A stretch of DNA of 64,000 bases. It comes from Eulemur rufifrons (Eukaryota > Chordata > Mammalia > Primates > Lemuridae). The notes beneath the pieces were generated by a model. It had not been told where the DNA came from. It did no database searches and saw only the letters and a list, made by a program, of their open reading frames with translations. This document shows positions 11,827 through 25,238 of this stretch, piece after piece (within the stretch, counting starts at the first letter, position 1; every line of letters starts with the position of its first letter). The stretch spans positions 16,871,001 through 16,935,000 of the forward strand of contig NC_091000.1 of the NCBI RefSeq assembly GCF_041146395.1. Direction: 5' to 3'. A program made the translations under genes and the position numbers.

Positions 11827-13985
11827 CTCCTTAAAGCCCACTGTGGCAGTCCTTCAGCCTGGGCATGGTCTGGGAATGCAAGAGCATGAGAGACAATGTC
11901 CATTGGCTTATGAGGTAGCCATGACAACAACCAAAGTAAGTGTCTCTGCTACCTGGTGCTTGGAATCAAAACTGACTTTTTTGAACTGAGTAGGTTTTCT
12001 TGGCAATTTACATGGGCTGGGGGTTTGGGAAGTGGGAGAGGCTCAAGATTGAGTTACTGGACTTGCTGGTAACTTGGGGGTGGGGCTAAAACAATTAATT
12101 GCTAAAATTAGAGCATTATGACTGCTTTTGTGCCTCTCAACTGATAAAACCAGTGATATGGATTATATGAGCAGAAAGAAAGGGCTCACTCACTTTTTGT
12201 TAAAGATTATGGTCCACTGCAATTTACTGCTCAAATAAGGTTGCAGATTCATACTTTTAACTTCAATTTCTAAAATATTACATGATTCTGGGTTTTAGAA
12301 ATAGGAGTTAATGTAGTTATTTGCCTTACTCTGGTATCTTTAATATGCTGGACTCACCACTCAGATCTTTGGAATTAACCCAGATCATCTCCTCTTTCTC
12401 TAATGCCACTCACCTGTTCTTGCCCTGTGATCCCTGGTTCTTTGATCTGAGTCCATCTTCAGAACTTAACTCTCTGTTTTCCCAGCCCACCTGGACTACC
12501 TGTTGTGGTCCAGATTTTCTGGCCACACAGAGATAGTCTTTTCCAATTCAGACCTTTGGAAATGCCCACCTTTCTCCTGCCTCAGCTCCTGCTCCCCCAG
12601 TGGCCTCCTTGTCTGCAGGAGGTCAGGGCGGGGGTCTTACAGAGCACTGGGAATCAGAAGCCAAAGCAGCCACCCTAGTGGTGCGCATCTCTGTGCCTGT
12701 GGGCTAATCTTTTTGAACTATTTCCAACCCTTGAAAAAAAATGGAAAAGTGCAACAAGTTACACAGCATTGTATCAGACATCGATAGGTATTTCCCCTTC
12801 CAAAGAGGGAAAGATGAAGGTTGATTACAGAGTTGATATAATGGAAACACATGCTGAAATCCTGGCATTAATTTTACCTTTAAAGACTGGAGTTTTTATT
12901 CACATCAACGTGATAATATAAGCTAAAGCAGTGGAGAAATTTGCCCAAGACTTGGTCTTCCCACCTTTATTCAAATTACTGTCTATATTACTTTCCATAT
13001 CTTAACAAGGGAAAAACTGAAAGTAAGGGAGGTGTGTGCATCACAGTGACCGGAGTCATACCTTCCATCACCGAAAATGAGAATGAGCAAGCAATTTGTT
13101 TTTCCACATTTAAAAGTTATATATATATATAAAAAAACCTCAGTTTTTAATGGCATTAAGATTGAAAGCAATCAACAAAGGCAAGGAAATTCACTGTGGA
13201 GGAAATGAAATTCCTTCTTAAATCACAAAACCCAAGAAAATATAGTCTAGTGATTTGATCATATCAGGAATCCCCTGTCCATTCTCAAAAACAATCTTTT
13301 TTCCCTACAATACATCATTTTAGTCAGACAAAGAGTTATCTCAAACACACAATCATGAGATTTTTTTAAATCAAATTCCTAAGAGGCTTGTGAAGTTAGG
13401 GCTGTTTGTATCTTTCTTAGAGGCTCTTTTGATGAGAATTATCAAACTACAAAAACTTTCTAAGATTTCAAACCTGAAAAGATTAGAGAAAAAAAAATAT
13501 TTTTGGTTAGTCAGTAAAGACAGGTTTAGTTTTTATCTTCAGTGAAATCACAATGAGTAAACTGAAAGGAAGATTGTGTTGGGGTTTATGCAAACATGGT
13601 TTCTTCCTCTCTACCCTGCCCTGCCTACAGAGAGATTTACCTTTGCATTTTTTTTATTACATTGCTTCGTTCTCAGAACACTTGTTAATTCAGTCCTGGG
13701 CAATTCTAGCATTTCATCGTATAAAGTCTTAGATTGAATAAACATACATGGTTAAGGTTTCTTAGAGTCACCCTGTAAAAGCAGAGTCTCCAAACTGAAA
13801 AGTATAACAGTGCTCACTAGGCATTCAAACAGACATGAACAGGAATCATTTGGGGCTGTATGACCATATGCAACCATAAATATCAAGGAATATTTATAGG
13901 CACCCATTTACATAAAAAAAAACTGAGCTCAGTAAAATGCATAGTGAATAGCACAGGCACAGTCTTGACCTTAAGAGGCACTGTT
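11827..13985. other. Unassigned sequence, no gene seen
   Basis: No repeat or gene that I can support. The overlapping plus-strand frames at 12321-12536 and 12503-12787 carry no motif. A short (TA)n lies near 13118-13129. Confidence 0.4.
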
Positions 13986-14170
13986 GGTAACAATAGTAAT
14001 GATAATAGTAACTACCACTTAGCAGGTATTTACCATGTGCCCAGCATTTATATTCTTATTTAATCCCTATAGCCACCCTAATAATTAGATATTATTGTGA
14101 CCATTTTACAGAGAAACTGAGAAAAAACATTAAGCAATTTGCCTAAGGAGAATAAGTGAAGACTGAGTAT
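13986..14170 (-). mobile_element. MIR SINE fragment
   Basis: Reads 'aactaccacttagcaggtat', 'taatccctatagccaccc', 'ccattttacagagaaactga' and 'gcaatttgcctaaggag' in the reversed MIR order. An old tRNA-derived SINE, diverged. Confidence 0.6.
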
Positions 14171-14459
14171 GTAGTAATGGAGACACCCTCTTCCCCACCT
14201 GTGTGCTTGATTTTAAATATGTAAGTGCATGAGGTCCTTGGATGGAGGGGGAAATGGAGAAAAGAATAGAGATACAGATGGCCCAGAATACCAGTTGGGT
14301 TGTTTTATTTGGAGGAGGAATAGGATATATCCTAGTTAAAACTTCAGAAAATGCAGAAATGTATGAAATAATCCCACAGAGAAGATTGCTGTTAATGGTT
14401 TATGTATATTCTAGATTTTTCCCATTTATTAATATATAATTATTTTAAATTAGATCATA

Positions 14460-15305
14460 AAACATTTATCTAATATGCTATATACTTTTTTCCCTATCTA
14501 TGCTTCATTTTTTTCCCATGACTTACTATTTCATTGTATGGCTCTATACCATAACTTATTTAATCTTTCTATTGATTTGGACACTAAATTTATTTTCAAT
14601 TTTTCATTATTAAAAATATTCTACAATAAATATTTCCAAGCACACATCTTTGCAATGTGTGGAAAAGAAATCCCTGGAAGTGGAATCATCAGATCAAATG
14701 GAAAGAATATTTAAAATTGTAATGGCTATTATCAAATGCCCTCAAAAAAGTTATACAACTTCATATTTCTACCATCATTTAAGAGAATATGTGTTCTCCC
14801 ACACCTTTGTCAATACGGATATTGTTGATCTTTAACCTTTGCAAATATGGGTAAAAATTGTATCTTGTTACTTTGATTTGAATTTTTTTGATTGCTAGTG
14901 AGTTAAAGCATCTTTTATATATATATATATTTGGCACTTGTTTGTCTATGAATTCTTAATTCTATCTTCTTTTTCTATTGGAAGTTTAATAATTTTCACA
15001 TTCATTTTGATGAGGTTCTTGTACATTATAGTTTAGCATTTGTCTACTATACATACTACAAGTTTTTTTTTTCCAATTTGTCTTTTGCCTCCTCTCTCCC
15101 TCTTCCTCCTCCTCCTCCTCTCTCTCACTCTCTCTGTTTTGCTATATAGATTTTTTAATTTTTATGTAAAAAAAATTTTGTAGTTTTGGACTTCATGTAT
15201 TAGGAAGACATTTCACAGTCCCAAGAGTATGCAAATATCAATTTAATGCCTTCTTCTAGTACTTTAATGATTTTTTTCACATTCAAATATTTGATCTAAC
15301 AAGTT
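14460..15305 (-). mobile_element. L1M LINE fragment, ORF2/3' region
   Basis: The + strand carries the antisense of an old L1: 'ataacttatttaatctttct', 'ccctggaagtggaatcatca', 'gattgctagtgagttaaagc' and 'ccaatttgtcttttgcc', the usual order of the ORF2 C-terminal and downstream region. All frames are broken. Several short frames (14475-14714, 14650-14835) are antisense shadows. It contains (TA)n at about 14914-14931 and a CT-rich run at about 15087-15138. Confidence 0.72.
15087..15138. repeat. CT-rich simple repeat
   Basis: An interrupted (CTC)n/(CT)n tract embedded in the L1M fragment. Confidence 0.75.
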
Positions 15306-15574
15306 CATTCAAAAGAAGCTAGAAATCCAGGTTTTTATGTGAAATCATCTGTTTTGAAATGTCTGCTTTTTAAATAAATAATTTTCAAAAGGATGGGCCA
15401 AATAAAATAAACTTGATGGCCAGACTTAGCCATGTGCTGCTGGTTTGTGACTTATAGTTACAAAGATTGCACATAAAAAATTATACAAAACAAGACAGTT
15501 TCTGTTATATTGCTGAAGGATAAAAGGAGCACATATAGCATGTAATTAGATGCAGGGAAAACCGTAAAATTACC

Positions 15575-15740
15575 TGTTTGAAGGTAAACTGTAAGCCCTA
15601 TCTCCTGAAGAAAATTACATAACCTCTCTCTGAGTTTCCTCATCTGCAAAATGGAGATAATAATGGATTTGAGGGAATGTTAATTGTGTTTTGGCCTTGT
15701 ATGGGGTCTGGCAGGTGGGATAAGTTGTTAAGTGGTAGCT
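15575..15740 (+). mobile_element. MIR SINE fragment
   Basis: Contains 'acataacctctctctgagtt' and 'cctcatctgcaaaatggaga' in forward MIR order, followed by a diverged tail. Confidence 0.5.
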
Positions 15741-16549
15741 CTTATGAGGAGTTTCAGAGAATTATAAATGTGATATCTACCACTTCACAGTCCATCTTTG
15801 TGGCATGTTCTAAGGTTATTTCAAAAAGAACTGACTCAAGTGGAGATTCTACTCATATCAAATAGCGTTTATGGGTGTTCCCAGTTTGTGTGTGACTTAC
15901 TAATGGACTCTATGGGAGCTGTGGAATTAGCCATGAACATAGTTTTTCCCCTCAGGAGGTCTCCAATTGGGTTGGAAAATTTCTCATTCGAAGAACAAAA
16001 GAAAATGCAAATAAAGATACTGTAAGCACCAAATTGACATAGACAAGATGTGTTTTAGCTCAAGAAGATAAAGTCGTAAACATACTTTTTTAGGAAATAA
16101 AGGCCCCAGTGAATGGGAAGGATTTGTATGTGCCAAGAAATGGCATTTCAGGATTGGGGAATAGGAGGAACAAAGACATAGATATGTGATTGTGTGTGTC
16201 ACTGTGCTCCACGGCAGGTGGTGGCGGGAGGAGAGGTTGGGTGTCAATGGGGCTGCAAGACAGGCAGGGAGGAAGGCACATGGTCGGGGCAGAACTGTGG
16301 TAAGTATGCTGGGGCGGACATACTGAACCCAATAAACAAAGAGGGTTCTAATCGTGGGCTGTGTATTTTGGGGGGAAAGGCACAAGAGTCTGTGACAGTG
16401 CCAAGTTTGATGACAAGGGCTGATCAGTACGTGGAAATTATGAGCACTGACATGGAAGTTGAAGTTGTGACTATGGATGAGAATTTAAAATCAATAATAA
16501 GTATCATGTATTGTCACTAATACCATCAGTGATATGCCACTAACATAGG

Positions 16550-16700
16550 ACATGATTTCAAGAACTTTTTACCTTATCATTTAAGCTTATCTTATCACTT
16601 AAGCATTATAATTGTAATAAGTTAGGTACTATCATTATTCTCATTTTATAATGAGAGTGTTGAGATACAAAGAGGTTAAAGACTTGCTCAGGAAGAAAGA
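16550..16700 (-). mobile_element. MIR SINE fragment
   Basis: The + strand 'ggtactatcattattctcat' then 'caaagaggttaaagacttgc' is reversed MIR. Diverged. Confidence 0.5.
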
Positions 16701-19700
16701 TATATTCCCCAAACACTACAGGGGCTATTTTGGGATCTTCTTTAGGTTTTATTTTTATAAAATCAATCCAGTGATCACATTTAAAAGAGATGCCAAGTCC
16801 TCATCCTCTTCTGAATGCATCTTAGGACACAGGTCAATAGGCAAGATGAGGACGGGGTCAGAGTGTCTTTACCTTCACCGTGTGATATGTCCAACAGCCT
16901 TTCAGAGGAGCAGAAATTAGAGAAACAACAAGGCTTGCAGAGCAGAGAAAGTCTATTCAGGTGAAAAATGGTTCATTTTGACTCATTGATTTTCTCTGCT
17001 TATTGAGTCATGATTGCTTAATGCTGCCAGGTGCTTCAATAATTCCCTTCTTCCTTTTTTGACTGTTAGGTACTTTCTCTCACTTTTTCAGTTTTGGGGA
17101 TTTTTCTCAGACTTTAATTTGCTACTAACCAACAGGGGAAGAGAGAATCATTGATTTCTGTAACTATTTAACATTTAGGTAAACCAAGTCACAGAATAAT
17201 CAAGAATCTTGTCCAGGACAACAAAGTTAATCTCTGTGAGCAATAGGACTAAAATGTCTTAACATTCCTCTTTATATTTTTATATTTCAAGCACATTGAA
17301 AGCATCGACTTCTAGGACATTGTGCTCCTTTCCTTCGTGAGAACTGATAAATGCAGGTTTTATTTTTCAAGTCCCTAAAAGCAAATCAAGTCATTCTCTT
17401 GATACTCTTAGGCCAGCTAAATGTGTTAAAGTGGAGAAGATGGGAATTCTGACAGGTAATTCGTCCTGATGGGAAGTTTACCTTGTGAAAAGGCCATTAT
17501 GGGAAAGTTATTTCATATGATGAGAGGAAATCTGTTTTCTGGAAATACTGACTCATAAATCTAGTGCTGCCTTCAGTGCCACCACCTAGGTCTAAACCAA
17601 ATCTAGGGTTCAATAATGTGAACCCACAATGAGCCTGGGATCCATTGTTCTACTCCAAGGAATAGCAGAGCACAGCCTCAGTGATTATTTTGAATTACCC
17701 TTCTTTTCATGTTTTTAGAATACAAAACAAAATTCTACATACTAACTTCCATGTGTTCCAAAAAGGAACTGCATTGCATTTTTGCTAGTCATTTTTTGAT
17801 AATAAAGGTAGTTTGAGATTTTATTGTTGTCGATAGCTTGACTTTGGGAAGACACTCAAGACTGGGTTGGTGATATAGGACACCAGAACATGCCTATATA
17901 TCATTTGAGACACTGGTCTCTAGGCTAAAATGTTTACTCTGATTAATCAGCACTTAACTTGCCTTGGTAATATTTCAGTGATATTACTATATTCAGTTAC
18001 AAAGTTTGTGGCAAATTCAAATGTGTTCAGAAGAAGACAATTAAGATAGGGAAGGGTCTGGAAATCATGGAATTTCCAAGGAGATGACCAGAGGAGGAAC
18101 AGAAGATAAGGATTTTAACATCAGCTGGGGAGGGGATAAAATTGTGAGAAAATGAAGTGAGAGGAACATCAAAGTGCTGTTATATGGAAGAGATTTAAAT
18201 TTATTCTGAATTGTTCCAGAAGAAGAACTAAGATCAGAAAAACATATTTAAGATCATCATAAAGAAGAACTTTCACAGTTGTACAAAAATAAAACAAGCC
18301 TCCTTGTGAGGAACTAAGCTTTTTGTTATGACAAATGTTCAGACAAGGCCAATAACATCCTCAAAAGTATTAGTGTGCATACTCTTATGCATAGTGACTT
18401 GTACATCATAAACACTCAATTTGGTAAACAAATGAGTGTATATTATACAAGATTAGACCAAGTGACCAGAGAAGTCAAGAAGAATGCCAATACTATTTGA
18501 TTTGTCTAGTATCTACTCTGCACCATGTGGGAGATACAGAGGGAAAACAGCCCTTGTTCCTTGCATTAAAAGTAGCGGAAAAAATAAAGGAAATACTTGA
18601 AACAATAAGAAATTGTAATAAATTGTTTTAACAGAGAGTTTTAGAGAAAGCTAAAAGCCCCTGAGCTGATGTCAAACTTTTCTTAAAGGAAGAGTTATGT
18701 GAATTGAGTCTTCCAAATATTAAAGAAAACAGAATAAAGAAGACATGGCATTTTAGAGAATTAGTACAAAGTTCTGGAGATAAAATTGAGCAAAGCATGA
18801 GAAAGAGTGAGCAGACAAATTGGTTAGAGTGGTGTGCTCCCCTTGGTGCAGGAAGAAAATGAGGCAGTAGGCACATAGGAACTAGACTGGGGAGTTTGAG
18901 CTTGATGCAGGGGACACATGAACGTTTTGTAGATTACTAAGCATGATGAGCATGTGTGTAAGAAACATTCTCCCAGCAGACGCACACTGGCCCAAGTAGA
19001 GCTGTGCTTCTCAAACTGGGTGTACACCAGCTGCCCTCACATTCACATACCAAAATGTTCAGTGAGCATGAATGTTACTTGAAGATTTTCAGGAAATAGT
19101 AATTTAGCTTATAAGTAATTAAAGACATTATTTTATATCAAACAAATATGATAAAAACTTACACTTCAGAGAAATAACATTCTTGTGCAGAATGGTTATA
19201 GGCTGTGTTCCAAAGCCCTACTAGCTCTCTTGGGCTCTCTGTGGCTGGCATTCCACAGATAGGGAAGTGTGAGAAGCCTGTGAGAGAAGGTTACAAGGCA
19301 AAACAACTGTCCCTTTACTAAACACGGAGAGCGTGCCGTGCTAGGCACTGTGTTTAGAGCAGGGGGTAGAGAGAGATGAAGACAGCATTGCTCTGGAGAA
19401 GTTTACTTATCTGTTGGGGAGATAGGTACATAAACAGATAGCTTCACTCTGTTTTAGAAACCAAGAAAAATCAATTATACACAGAGTGGGGCCCTAAGTA
19501 AATTAGAGGAAACAATTAAAGAATGTAGTGGAAAACTGAATGGTAAAGAAGATAAAACAAAGGCCAGACCAGGATTTCTGTCCTGGGAGGCCTGAAGAAT
19601 GAAGTTACTGCTAACAGAAAAGGTAGATATGTTGTTATTAGGTACACAAGGTGGTGGCTGTTACTAAACAATTTCTGCACAACTGAGAACTCATGCTAGG

Positions 19701-20214
19701 GAAGAAAACAAGCACATGAAAAAGACAAACACCCACTTAGAGAACTTGTGTTTACACCCACACTGTCTGACCTCACTCTGAAGCTCTCCCACCTACCTGT
19801 GTATATAATCTCATTTCTACCAATGGTTCTAAGATCCAAGTTCTGATATTTTCTTATTTTTAACTTATCCTGTCTATTGAGAATAAAACCAGGGAAAAAC
19901 TTCAGAATAACCTTTTCAGTAAAGAACCCAGAATCCCACAACTCTTTATAAAAATTAGAGTAAAGATCTAACTTGTAGAAATGGAATATACCTTGCTAAG
20001 GATGATATTGAATTATATGCATGACTTAGATTTTCAGCTTTTGCAAATAAAATAAAATTACAGCAAATTCAAAATACATACTTTCCACCTTTCTTATAGA
20101 ACAATGGTTTTTATTCATAGTATTGAATTGAATCTAATTGAATATCAGTGGGATATTGGTAAATGATATTAGTTATTAATAGTTTTCAAATAATAATCAT
20201 AAGTAATTAGCTGT
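16701..20214. other. Mostly unassigned sequence with faint old repeats
   Basis: No gene seen. About 18640-18960 looks like a decayed copy of the same 'family C' repeat as 7295 and 45855 ('gaggcagtaggcacatagga', 'tggggagtttgagcttgatg'). 19320-19430 has an L2-like 'gctaggcactgtgtttag' block. The minus frames at 18628-18876, 18824-19027 and 19696-19941 carry no motif. Confidence 0.35.
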
Positions 20215-20455
20215 TGCCTCTAGGTAACAATTATTGAATGTTTAATACATGCTAGGCACTGTTCTATCTCAGTGATTCTCGCTGATGCTAGAAGAGATGA
20301 ATTCATTTAATTTTCACACAACCAAATTTGGTGGATATCATAGTTATCCATATTTCATGGATAAGAAAAATGACATAAGAGAGGTGAAGATATTTGTTCA
20401 AAGTTATAATTAGAAAGTGGCATAAGGTAGATTGTTTAAAAACTCTAGAGCCTAA
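20215..20455 (-). mobile_element. MIR/L2-type fragment
   Basis: Contains 'catgctaggcactgttcta' and later 'gatatttgttcaaagttata' then 'tagaaagtggcataaggta', the reversed MIR order. Diverged, with an internal gap. Confidence 0.5.
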
Positions 20456-20842
20456 ATGTTTAAATACTGTATTTCATTCAAACAATAGTAATAATCATTA
20501 CAAATGATTTATATATATTTTTAAAAGATGGTAATCCCTATGTGACACTCCCAGTAGACATTCCCTTGAGTAGGAGAGAGGGAGAGAAATAGCAGCTTAC
20601 AATGAGAACACCAGGAGTTGCACCCACCTTAGGTGAGATCATGGGAGTATAGGATGTCCAGGTACCTCATGTGACATGTGCATTGCAGTGAGAAAAATAT
20701 CTCTGACTTCTGCCGTAGAGTACAGGTGATGTTCAGATAAATTCTGCTCCATATAGCATGTGAGAAAACTCAGCTAGCAACTTTTTGTATATTACCAATA
20801 AACAGCAGCATGGAATATATTTTCTTAAAAATGTTTCACATT

Positions 20843-21368
20843 TGGCCTTATAAAATGAGTTTGGAAGTATTCCCCCCATCCTCAATTTTCTGAAAGATAT
20901 TTTACTAAATGTTTATTAATTATAGAGTCCTTCAATGAAGAAATTGGGCATGGAATTTTCTTTATGGGAAAACTTATAAATTAAATTTCTTTAGTAGATA
21001 TGGGACTTTTAGTTTCCTGTTTTTCTCTTACCAAGGTTTTAGTAATTTGCATCTTTTAAGGAATTTGTCCATTTCATCTGATTGTCAAATTTTTTGGCAT
21101 CAAGTTGTTTATAACATTTCCTAATTACCTTTTTAGTATCTGTAAGAACTGCATTGTTGTCTCCTTTTTCATTCCTGATGTTGGCAATTTGGATTTTCTA
21201 TCTTTTTTTTTTCCTTGATCATTGTTGCAAGAGGTTTATGAATTTTATTGTTTTTCAGAGAATTAGCTCTTGGTTCTATTTATTTCATCTATAGTTTATA
21301 CATTTTATATTTGGTTCATTTCTGCTGCTATCTTTATTATTTTCATCTTTCCTTCTACTTACTAGCCA
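20843..21368 (-). mobile_element. L1M LINE fragment, ORF2 region
   Basis: The + strand runs 'ggccttataaaatgagtttg', 'ggaatttgtccatttcatct', 'cctttttcattcctgatgtt' and 'agagaattagctcttggttc', the antisense of the L1 ORF2 reverse transcriptase region. Frames are disrupted. The plus-strand frame at 21248-21439 is a shadow. A short T-run lies near 21201-21213. Confidence 0.72.
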
Positions 21369-21984
21369 GTGAGGAAACAGTTTTCAAAAGGAAGATTAGT
21401 GGATTCATTTGCATCTCTGAGGAAAGTCCACCAAACTGAACCTCTTACTACTTGGGCTTTTATGATAACAGATGGTACAGTTCTTTGCAAATAAACTAAG
21501 AAATTACTTTCTGGTTATTTTCTGATGAGTAAGTGTTTTAAAGGTTGGAATTAGAGGAAATGAGAAAAATTAGTGTGAGAAGGAGGAAGACTTGGGCAAT
21601 GAGCTACTGATGAAAATTAGGTCTCTGAATGAACGCTTTTTTTTTCCTTAAGTACTCAAAGAAAACCCGAAATATTTAACTTTGTAGAGAGATATAAACC
21701 GTACTCCTCTTAGAAGTCCTGTGTCTGTAAGAGGAAAGATCCTAGGTCCCTTTCTCTTTTATTGTTATTTTTAAGATAATTTAACTTGACTAAATCCCAT
21801 TTAACTGAAGCATCTTTTGGATATATAGCTTGCTTCCTCTTCTCACCCTTTCCCTCATACTCATTCCTTTCCAATAAAGAGAAATAGAAATTTACTAAAA
21901 ATAACAGGGCTAAAGGAGAGATCTCCAGCATTTGCCCTGTGGAATTTTAGAAAATATGGTATTTCATGAATGTTAAAGGGAGAT

Positions 21985-22195
21985 GTTGCCATCAGACTAT
22001 TTGGCTTCAAAGCCAGCTGAATGATCTTGGGCAAGTTATCACTTCTCTGTGCTTCAGCTTCCTCAACTACAAAATGGAGATGATAATACATATCTGAAGG
22101 TTCCTATGAGTTCATGTACATAAAATGCTTAATGAAGCATCTGGCACACCATCACTGTTAAGGTTAACCGCTGTTATTATTTTACCATTATTCCT
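21985..22195 (+). mobile_element. MIR SINE
   Basis: Forward MIR order: 'cttgggcaagttatcacttc', 'cagcttcctcaactacaaaa', 'gagatgataatacatatctg' and 'atgcttaatgaagcatctgg'. The 5' part is truncated. Confidence 0.62.
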
Positions 22196-22521
22196 CTTTG
22201 TTGTCTTAGTGACTAGAAAAAAGGAGTCAGGTTAACAATTAATAAGTAAATCCTCAGAAAATAGCAACTACTCTCAATCCAGATTTTTGGGCTCTGTGTA
22301 TAGTTCAAGGATATGAAGCTGAGTTAATTTTTAGTTTCACCCTCCAGGGCGAATAGTTGAGAAGATAGGAATATATTCCTGGTTTGGGCTTTGGCTTGTA
22401 CTTAGACATTCTAGGAAACTCTGGTCTTTTTGGCATACTTTTCCGTGTTTTGACTAAAGTGGTGACTGATTACATTAAGCTCTTAACTGAAGCTGAATTT
22501 AATAACATATTGAATGATTGG

Positions 22522-22678
22522 TGCTATGGTCTGAATGTATGTGTCTCCCCCAAATTTCATATGTTGAAAACTAGCCCCCAAGGTTACGGTATTAAGAAGT
22601 GGGGCCTTTGGAAGGTAATTAGATCATAAGAGGTCTGCTCTTATAAATGGGATTAGTGTCCTTATAAAGAAGTCTGTG
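22522..22678 (+). mobile_element. MST-like LTR (MaLR), 5' part only
   Basis: Starts 'tgctatggtctgaatgtatg' and continues with 'ggggcctttggaaggtaatt' and 'gggattagtgtccttataaa', the 5' half of a MaLR LTR closely related to the full copy at 52762-53127. The remainder is missing after about 22678, so it is a truncated remnant. Confidence 0.78.
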
Positions 22679-23798
22679 TTTTATCAGAATGTAGAAACCC
22701 TGTGGTCTTTCCTTTGGATTAACAGAACACACCTGATACATACGTGGTACTAAGTAGTACCTTCATGAGTCACTTTTTACTCTATATATTTCTCTGACTA
22801 TAAAAAAAGGCAGAGAATCCTAAAACTAAAGGACTGGATTATGCTTTAGAGATCGCCTGGTCTAGTTGTTTTTTAACTGAGCTGTGGGTGTTCCTGTGGG
22901 GTGGAGTGGAGATGGAGAGGAAGTAATGGGGTCCAAACGTACAGTGCTTAAGCCCTGTCTCCAGTTGAATAGTAGAAAACAACTCTGTTTTTTCTGTTTT
23001 CCTTTTTTTTTTTCTCTCTCTCTTTGCTGCCTTTTGAGTAATTTCCCCCAGATTTATTTTCTTATCCACTAGTTCTGTCTCTAGCTAGGTTTAATCTTGT
23101 TATTAGATTTTTTTAATTTCTAAAAGTTTTATTTAGTTCTTTTTCAAATCTGCCTGTTCTATTTTTCTGCTTCTTCCCATCTCCTCTCCCTTTCCCTTCT
23201 TCCTCTTATTCCTCCCCCTCTCCACCCTCTCACCTTCTTCTTTTTAAAATTAGCATCTTATTCTTTTCTTGTTTCTAATCCTTTCTTTGATATCTCTAAT
23301 CTTTCTAAACATATGTATTTCATAATATTAGTCTGATAATTTTGATATTAAAAGTTCTTGAGAAGAAAGGTCTAATACAATACTGCTATTTGTTACATCT
23401 GCTGAAATTTTCTCATGTGAAAAACTTTCCTTATATCTTTTATAATTTTGAATGGTGACTACATTTTAAGCAGGATTCTATAAGGCTCTTATTTGGCCTA
23501 GGTCATGTTTGTATCTTTCCACAACAGTTTGCACTTACTTCTTCAAAGTGTCTCTGATATATTACCAGATAAGGTCCATTTTTATATTAATTTTTCACTT
23601 GGGGGTTCTTGAACAAAAAGGTAGTATGTCCCAAATTAGTGTGAGGGCAGGTCTATGGTATAATTCTCAGGAAAGGGAGTGTTCCCTCTTGGCTCTGCCT
23701 GCCATACCCAGCTGTATGGTCATGCGCTGATTCTTTCTAGTTCAACCTAGATTATAATGATCCTTGTATAGCCATGAATCAACACCCAGCCTCTTAAT
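22679..23798. other. Pyrimidine-rich, possibly L1-derived sequence
   Basis: No gene. About 23090-23500 ('taaaagttttatttagttct', 'tattagtctgataattttga') resembles antisense text of an old L1-like element, at low confidence. CT-rich stretches lie at about 22990-23030 and 23160-23245. Confidence 0.35.
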
Positions 23799-24424
23799 TG
23801 CTGTGGTTGAAAAAATTATAACATGCCCCCAAGATTCTCAGCTTCTGATGCATACCTTGTGTAATCTCCCCTTGAGTACATGCAGAACACATGAATATGA
23901 AGAGATATCACTCCCATAATTAGGTTTCTAACCAGCTGATTTTGAGTGAATCAAAAGAGAGATTATCTCAATGTACCTGACCTAATCATATGCGCCCTTA
24001 AAAGGAACCGGAATCTTCCTCAAGTCAAAGAGTTTCAACTGTGAGAAAAATTCTTCTGCTGGCCTTGAAAAAACAAACAGCTATGTTGTGAGAGGACCTA
24101 TGGAGGGGGCCATGTGGCAAGAATCCATAGGCAGCCTCTGGGAGCTGAGAGGACCCCTGGTTGGTAGCCAGCAAGAAGACAGGAGCCTGAGTCTTAACAA
24201 CCACAATGAACTGAAATCTGTCAACAACATGAATGAGCTTAATAGAGGACCCAGAATCTTCAATGAGATTCCAGCCAGGCAAACACCTAGATTGCAGTCT
24301 TGGAAGACTCTGGGCAGAGGACACATCAGATTTCTGACCTACAAAACTGTAAAAAATAAATTTGTCTTGTATTAAGCCACTAATTTTGTGATAATTTATT
24401 ATGCATCAACATAAAACTAATACA
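23799..24424 (+). mobile_element. MLT1-type LTR (MaLR), near full length
   Basis: A TG...CA-bounded block of 626 bp. It starts 'tgctgtggttgaaaaaatta' and ends with the 3' LTR signature 'attaagccactaattttgtg' and 'aactaataca'. Internal markers include 'tatggagggggccatgtggc', 'ggcagcctctgggagctgag' and 'ccacaatgaactgaaatctg'. The A-rich 'gtaaaaaataaatttgtc' carries an AATAAA polyadenylation signal. The open frames of up to 99 codons on both strands (24025-24375) all lie inside this LTR and are not genes. No internal retroviral sequence is attached, so it is a solo LTR. Confidence 0.8.
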
Positions 24425-24711
24425 ATTACCAAGGCCCAGGCAGCCCAAGGATTAGCTCATGCTTATACAATATAGTAAAAACTATCTTCATCTTTGATTC
24501 CCAGGGAATTTTCTTCATTTTTGTGTGAGTTCTGCTAGACAGTGGGAAAGATATTGTTATATTTCTGCTATCATTTCTTATTGTTTGGTAGTGGGAGGAC
24601 TTTCAAGTTTATCATTAGAAATGAAATTGTATAGTTCTTCACTTGTTTTTGCTTTCACACAAAATTTTGATTGAAAAAAGGACTCTTCATTAGTTGAATG
24701 GCAAATGCCTT

Positions 24712-25238
24712 TGTAATAGTCAAGGTTCTTCAGATTCTTCAGAGAAATAAAGCCTATACATATAGATGTAAATATAGATCTATATTATAAAATGTATCTA
24801 TTTATATTTTATAAGGAATTGGCTCACACGTTACGGAGACTAAGTCCCAAAATCTGCAGTCAGAGAGCTGTAGAACCAGGAGAGCCAGTCTGACTTTGAA
24901 GGCCTGAAAACCAAGAGAGCCAATGGTATAAGTTCCAGTTCAAAAACTGGCGGGCTCGAGACCCAAGAAGTGCTGATGTCTCAGTCTGAGTCCAGAGGCC
25001 AGAAAAGACCAATGTCCAGGTCAGGCAGTTGGAGTTCCCTCATATTCAGGCTTTTTGTTCTATTCATGTCTTCAGTTGATTTGGATGAGTCCCACCCAAA
25101 TTAGGGAGGCCAATCTGCTTTATTCATTCTACCAATTCAAATGTTAATCTCATCCAGAAACAATCTTAAGACACACCCAGAATAAAGATTGATCAAATGT
25201 GTGGGCATCCCAGGGTTGACATGTAAATTAACCATGAT
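24712..25238 (-). mobile_element. 3' LTR of the ERVL provirus (MLT2-type)
   Basis: On the + strand it starts 'tgtaatagtcaaggttcttc' and ends '...gtaaattaaccatga', the inverted ends of an MLT2 LTR. Internal markers are 'aaggaattggctcacacgtt', 'accaggagagccagtctgac' and 'ctaccaattcaaatgttaat'. An AT-rich insertion-like patch lies at about 24755-24815. No clear 5-bp target duplication is visible against the outer flank at 28776. Confidence 0.82.

Noticed and set aside
16194..16520. 108-codon plus-strand frame overlapping 80- and 133-codon minus frames
   Set aside because: There is mutual overlap on both strands, no domain and no splice context.
24025..24375. Three overlapping frames of 81-99 codons
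   Set aside because: All lie within one MLT1-type LTR.
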